From: Bacteroidota bacterium
GTDB taxonomy: Bacteria; Bacteroidota; Bacteroidia; Flavobacteriales; Flavobacteriaceae
Direction of reading: 5' to 3'
Length of the DNA stretch: 9,977 nucleotides
Assembly (NCBI GenBank): GCA_024278565.1
Contig: JAJRSY010000093.1
Span: forward strand, 1-9,977
Under the pieces are notes generated by a model. That model was not told the DNA's origin. It saw only the letters and a list, made by a program, of their open reading frames with translations, and did not search any database. Made by a program: the position numbers and the translations under genes. Of this stretch, positions 5,676 to 9,977 are shown piece by piece; positions within the stretch are counted from its first letter, which is position 1, and every line of letters starts with the position of its first letter.

Positions 5676-5689
5676 AAAAAATACAAACA

Positions 5690-6862
5690 ATGAAAAAAAT
5701 ACTATATACAATTACAACAACGCTCTTGTTAATCGCATGTGGGTCCAAACAAGAACAATCTGTCGAAGACCTTATCGCAAAAGGTGACTTGAAAGAGATA
5801 CGTGCAAAAAAGGCAGAGATTGCCAGCAAACAAAAAACCTTGGAAACCGATTTAAAACAATTGGATTCTGTCATTGCCCTAATAGATAGCAACGAAAAGT
5901 TACCCCTGGTTACCACCATTACCGCAGAGGCCCAAAAATTCGATCACTTTTTAGGATTGCAGGGCAGTGTAAAAACAAAAAAAAATGTATTGATCTACCC
6001 TGAAATGGCGGGTACTTTGCTTCGGGTGTATGTCAAAAAAGGCCAAAGTGTAGGCAAAGGCCAACTTTTGGCATCGATTGATGATGGGGGCATGAGCAGC
6101 CAATTGGCCCAATTGAAAACACAGGCGCAACTCGCAAAAACCACTTACGAACGCCAACAACGCCTATGGGATCAAAAAATAGGTTCTGAGATCCAATACC
6201 TACAGGCAAAAACCAAATACGAGGCAAATGAGAGTGCTGTTCGGCAAGCCCAGAGCCAATTAGGGAAATCATCGATCAGAGCACCCTTTTCTGGAATTAT
6301 CGATGACGTGATCAAAGACCAAGGCACCATAGTTGCCCCCGGACAGGATTCTGAAGTGTTCCGCATTGTCAATCTTTCCGATATGTACATCTCTGTTGAT
6401 GTACCTGAAAGCCATTTAGCCAATATCAAAAAAAGGAAAGAGGCGAAGGTTTATTTTCCGGTTTTGGGAGATACCATAACCACAAAAATTCGTCAGATCG
6501 GTAATTTCATCGACCCCAACAATCGTTCTTTTACCGTTGAGATTCCCGTACCTAATAAAAAAGGCGCTATTAAGCCCAACCTTACTGCCAAAGTGAGCAT
6601 CAACGACTACACGAACGAGGAGGCTTTGGTTATTCCCCAGAGTATTATTTCTGAAAATGCGGAAGGGGAACAGTATGTGTATGTGGCCATAAAAACCGAG
6701 ACCGAAAACGAAGCACAGGTGAAAAAGAGCATCATTGTTACAGGAAAAGCCCAAGGCAGCGTTGTTGAGGTACTTTCAGGTATTTCAGATGGGGATCTAT
6801 TGATAAAGGAAGGTGCAAGAAGTGTAAAAGACGGCCAAACCGTACAGATATTAAACGATTGA
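5690..6862 (+). CDS. RND efflux periplasmic adaptor (membrane fusion) lipoprotein
   Basis: This 390-residue protein links the inner-membrane pump to the TolC channel. The lipobox L14-I-A-C17 predicts a lipid-anchored protein with mature residues starting CGSKQ. Residues about 25-65 form a charged coiled-coil (AEIASKQKTLETDLKQLDS), an N-terminal extra before the canonical fold. The first lipoyl half-motif is at about 107-131 (GTLLRVYVKKGQSVGKGQLL), the alpha-helical hairpin at about 134-192, the second lipoyl half at about 196-227 (IRAPFSGIIDDVIKDQGTIV), then the beta-barrel (about 230-308) and the membrane-proximal domain (about 312-388). All HlyD/AcrA domains are present. The RND gene starts 4 bases after its stop, showing tight coupling. 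Its separation from tolC by the repeat-flanked insert is unusual. Confidence 0.93.
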   Translation: MKKILYTITTTLLLIACGSKQEQSVEDLIAKGDLKEIRAKKAEIASKQKTLETDLKQLDSVIALIDSNEKLPLVTTITAEAQKFDHFLGLQGSVKTKKNVLIYPEMAGTLLRVYVKKGQSVGKGQLLASIDDGGMSSQLAQLKTQAQLAKTTYERQQRLWDQKIGSEIQYLQAKTKYEANESAVRQAQSQLGKSSIRAPFSGIIDDVIKDQGTIVAPGQDSEVFRIVNLSDMYISVDVPESHLANIKKRKEAKVYFPVLGDTITTKIRQIGNFIDPNNRSFTVEIPVPNKKGAIKPNLTAKVSINDYTNEEALVIPQSIISENAEGEQYVYVAIKTETENEAQVKKSIIVTGKAQGSVVEVLSGISDGDLLIKEGARSVKDGQTVQILND

Positions 6863-6866
6863 GTCA

Positions 6867-9800
6867 ATGAGCAAACAGAAAAAAAATGTAGACAAAGAGT
6901 TTGGGCTATCTTCATGGGCCATAGACAACCCATCGGTCGTTTATGTTATGATCGCTCTTTTCTTATGGATCGGGCTTAAATCATATTTTGCCATGCCAAG
7001 GGAAGATTTCCCCGAGATCGTAGAGACCAAGGTATATATAAGCACCCCCTATCCTGGCAATACCGCAGAAGATATTGAACGCTTGATAACAGACCCTTTA
7101 GAAGACAAGCTCAAAAATGTGGGCAATGTGGTAAAGATCACTTCTAGCTCACAAGAAGATTATTCGCTCATTACTGTTGAATTCGATGAAGAACTTACGG
7201 TAGAACAGGCAAAACAAAAGGTAAAAGATGAGGTCGATAGTGAAAAGGCCAGTGAAGATTGGCCCACATTTAACGGGGCAAAAGTAGAGCCCGATGTTTT
7301 TGACCTGAACCTCTCAGAATCGTTCCCGATCATGAACGTGAATTTTACGGGTGATTATCCTGTAGAAAAACTAAAGGAGTTTGCCGAACACCTTCAAGAT
7401 GAAATTGAGGACCTTTCTGAAATCAAACAAGTGGATATTCGCGGTGCCCAAGAAAAAGAAGTCGAAGTTGCCGTTGATGTGTACAAGATGATGGCCGCAA
7501 AGGTAAACTTTCAAGATGTTATAAATGCTATTGGTAACGGTAATACGACCATGTCTGCGGGTAATTTGGTAACCGGTGGGCAAAGACGAACCATACGTAT
7601 TTTAGGAGAGATCAACGACCCAAAAGAATTGAACGGGTTTGTTGTAAAATCGGAGAATGGCGTTGTGTACCTAAAGGATATTGCCAAGGTGACCTTTGCA
7701 GAGGAAGAAAAAACCACCTATGCCCGAGAATTTGGCGTAAGCGTGGTGATGTTGGATATAAAGAAGCGTTCTGGCAAGAATATGATCGAAGCTTCCAATA
7801 AGATTCGGGAGATAGTGAAAGAGGCCCAGGCCAATTACTATCCGTCAGATTTGAATATTTCGATTGCCAACGATTCTTCTGGCAGAACTTTGAACCAAGT
7901 TGATGATCTAGTGAACAATATCATTTTTGGTATTTTACTTGTTGTAACCGTATTGATGTTCTTCTTAGGATTTCGAAATGCTTTGTTTGTGGGTTTTGCG
8001 ATTCCCATGTCGATGTTCATGTCATTTATGATCTTATCGCTCTTGGGGTATACCTTGAATACCATGATCCTTTTCGGAATGATCATGGGCTTGGGTATGT
8101 TGGTCGATAATGGCATTGTGGTGGTCGAAAACGTATACCGATTGATGGGCGAGGGCATGTCACGGACCGAGGCCGCCAAAAAAGGAATTGGTGAAATCGC
8201 CTTCCCTATTATTATCTCGACCCTGACAACGGTTGCCGCCTTTGTGCCTCTGGGTCTTTGGCCCGGTATTTTTGGGCAGTTTATGATCTATTTTCCCATT
8301 ACCCTATCGGTTGTTCTGGGTTCGTCGCTTTTCGTTGCCATTTTCATGAACTCTATGTTGGTCTCACGATTTATGGATGTGGGCGAAAAAGAACTTACCG
8401 TAAAACAATTGGTACGCATCAGCATCATTCTAGGTGGTTTTGGGCTGTTCATTCTCATTTTTGGAGGCATCATGAAAGGACTGGGGGGCGTAATGGTACT
8501 AACAGCCGTGCTATTTTGGATCTATAAATACATAATCAAAAAATGGTCCCTCGGTTTTCAGAAAAACGCCATGGTACGCTTTGAAAATTGGTATGAGCGA
8601 CGTATCAAACATGCCCTAAGGGGTGCAAATGTGTATTGGTACTTCGGCATGACTTTTTTATTGCTGATAGGTACGTTTATGGCATTTGGCTGGTCTATTG
8701 GTACCCAACGCACCAAAATTGAATTCTTCCCCGACAATACTCCCAATGAAATATATGCCTATATCGAATATCCGCAGGGCACCTCTATTGAAAAAACCAA
8801 TAAGCTCACCAAGGCCATTGAAAAACGGGTGTATGCCGTAACGAATAGGGATAAATATACCAAAGATGACTTCAACTACTTGGTAGAGTCGGCCGTATCA
8901 CAAGTAGGCCAGGGCGCAGGCAACCCCATGACCGATGGGGGCTCTTCGGCCGAAATGCCGCACCGTGGCAAGGTAACGGTATCAATGAGGGAGTATAGGT
9001 TCAGGGGCGGAAGGGATACCGAAGAACTACGTGGTGAAATTCAAAAAGAATTGACGGGTATTTACCCCGGGGTTTCCATATCGGTAGAAAAAAATGTTGA
9101 TGGTCCCCCCGCTGGCTATGCAATAAGCTTACAACTTGAGGGTAAAGATTATGATGAGCTCATCAATACCGCAGAAGATATTAGAAACTTCATCAATTCG
9201 AGGAACATTGCGGGTATCGAGGAATTAAAGATCGATGTAAACAAGGGCAAACCTTCCATGCAGGTAATCGTGGATCGTAAAAAAGCCGGCGGGTTGGGCG
9301 TGTCCACCGGTCAAGTAGGGCAACAATTACGACGGTCCCTATTTGGCGAAAAAGCGGGTGTGTACAAATTCGACGGAGAGGATTATGATATAAACGTCCG
9401 TTTCAATAAAGATATTCGATACGATCAAAGTGCACTTTTCAACCAGAATATTATTTTTCGGGATCAAGCTAGCGGAAAAATCAAGGAAGTACCTATTTCT
9501 GCAGTGGTATCACGGCGCAATTCTTCGAGCTTTAGTGCCATTAAGCACCGAGATAAAAAAAGGGTCGTTACCATATATTCCGGTTTAAAACCCGGGTTTA
9601 CCGATGCAACGGCCATAGTTGCCGAAATTCAAAGAGAAATGGAAGATTACAAAGACCTTCCTTCTGATGTGAAAATTGATTTCACGGGCCAGATTGAGGA
9701 ACAGAACAAGCAAATGAAGTTTTTGGTGGGGGCCTTCTTTTCTGGCCTAGGCTTGATTATGCTTATTTTAATTTTTCAATTTGGGGGCATTTCGAAACCG

Positions 9801-9977
9801 GTCATAATCATGATTGCCATTTTCTTGAGTTTTATCGGGGTATTTGGTGGCTTGATGATTACCGGTAAACCCTTTGTCATCATGATGACCATGATGGGCA
9901 TTATCTCTTTAGCAGGTATCGTTGTGAACAACGGTGTAGTACTATTAGATTATATGCAAATACTGATCGATCGTAAA
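6867..9977 (+). CDS. RND-family efflux pump permease (AcrB-like), 3' end beyond window
   Basis: Frame 3 is open from ATG 6867 through the right edge (1037 codons, no stop), so the C-terminal end is missing. It is a proton-driven inner-membrane exporter. TM1 lies at about 22-40, followed by the porter domain (YPGNTAEDIERLI), TM2-TM6 (about 350-500), an extra hydrophobic pair (518-535 and 540-557), TM7 (about 589-610), the second porter domain and TM8-TM10. In TM4 the signature reads LVDNGIVVVENV: D414 matches the proton-relay Asp and N415 replaces the second Asp of AcrB (D407-D408). In TM10, N1021-N1022 stand where AcrB has the conserved Lys-Asn. The family is certain. HAE-type drug or small-molecule export is likely; metal efflux is less so, because the Met motifs of CusA are not evident. 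Its start is 4 bases after the adaptor stop. Confidence 0.95.
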   Translation, partial: MSKQKKNVDKEFGLSSWAIDNPSVVYVMIALFLWIGLKSYFAMPREDFPEIVETKVYISTPYPGNTAEDIERLITDPLEDKLKNVGNVVKITSSSQEDYSLITVEFDEELTVEQAKQKVKDEVDSEKASEDWPTFNGAKVEPDVFDLNLSESFPIMNVNFTGDYPVEKLKEFAEHLQDEIEDLSEIKQVDIRGAQEKEVEVAVDVYKMMAAKVNFQDVINAIGNGNTTMSAGNLVTGGQRRTIRILGEINDPKELNGFVVKSENGVVYLKDIAKVTFAEEEKTTYAREFGVSVVMLDIKKRSGKNMIEASNKIREIVKEAQANYYPSDLNISIANDSSGRTLNQVDDLVNNIIFGILLVVTVLMFFLGFRNALFVGFAIPMSMFMSFMILSLLGYTLNTMILFGMIMGLGMLVDNGIVVVENVYRLMGEGMSRTEAAKKGIGEIAFPIIISTLTTVAAFVPLGLWPGIFGQFMIYFPITLSVVLGSSLFVAIFMNSMLVSRFMDVGEKELTVKQLVRISIILGGFGLFILIFGGIMKGLGGVMVLTAVLFWIYKYIIKKWSLGFQKNAMVRFENWYERRIKHALRGANVYWYFGMTFLLLIGTFMAFGWSIGTQRTKIEFFPDNTPNEIYAYIEYPQGTSIEKTNKLTKAIEKRVYAVTNRDKYTKDDFNYLVESAVSQVGQGAGNPMTDGGSSAEMPHRGKVTVSMREYRFRGGRDTEELRGEIQKELTGIYPGVSISVEKNVDGPPAGYAISLQLEGKDYDELINTAEDIRNFINSRNIAGIEELKIDVNKGKPSMQVIVDRKKAGGLGVSTGQVGQQLRRSLFGEKAGVYKFDGEDYDINVRFNKDIRYDQSALFNQNIIFRDQASGKIKEVPISAVVSRRNSSSFSAIKHRDKKRVVTIYSGLKPGFTDATAIVAEIQREMEDYKDLPSDVKIDFTGQIEEQNKQMKFLVGAFFSGLGLIMLILIFQFGGISKPVIIMIAIFLSFIGVFGGLMITGKPFVIMMTMMGIISLAGIVVNNGVVLLDYMQILIDRK

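Noticed and set aside
4962..5680. CRISPR array
   Set aside because: There are too few repeats, the units are 97 bp long, and there is no regular short-spacer structure or cas gene.
4962..5680. Intervening sequence inside a 23S rRNA gene
   Set aside because: The flanks are tolC and adaptor coding sequence, with no rRNA.
8258..8527. 89-residue open frame on the + strand within the RND gene, and several minus-strand frames at 7371-8746
   Set aside because: All lie inside the continuous RND reading frame, which has clear family motifs. These are shadow frames.

Overview
The window looks like a chromosomal segment of a marine-type Flavobacteriaceae member (Bacteroidota). This rests on AT-rich coding DNA with moderate GC, the absence of Shine-Dalgarno motifs, TAnnTTTG-type promoter boxes just upstream of start codons, and protein families that read as flavobacterial. 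The genus cannot be named from the sequence alone.

Left part (1-1777, + strand): the tail of an unidentified gene is followed by a small Rieske [2Fe-2S] lipoprotein-like gene. Its 5' end is irregular: a lipoprotein signal is encoded in frame, but no ordinary start codon precedes it, and two tandem perfect hairpins lie just upstream. An outer-membrane beta-barrel (porin-like) gene overlaps the Rieske gene by 29 bases. A short gap (1778-1906) with GC-rich palindromes and a minus-strand terminator separates this group from the next gene, which is convergent.

Middle (1907-3617): a trans-polyprenyl diphosphate synthase on the minus strand is divergent from a TetR-family regulator on the plus strand. 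The shared 130-bp region carries a Bacteroidota-type -7 box for each direction. It also has a perfect 7+7 inverted repeat placed to act as the TetR operator.

Right part (3626 to the right edge, + strand): a tripartite RND efflux operon in the order tetR, tolC-like outer-membrane factor, periplasmic adaptor lipoprotein, inner-membrane RND pump. The pump runs off the right edge. The proteins should form one envelope-spanning export channel, with the TetR protein likely sensing a substrate and controlling the operon.

The most unusual part is between tolC and the adaptor gene. There a small four-helix-bundle gene (the family of the 23S rRNA intervening-sequence protein) sits between two nearly identical ~136-bp direct repeats. 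Each repeat begins with a copy of the last codons of tolC, has an internal 97-bp period and is full of GTTTAG/CTAAAC palindromes. This looks like a cassette inserted into, or duplicated within, an efflux operon.
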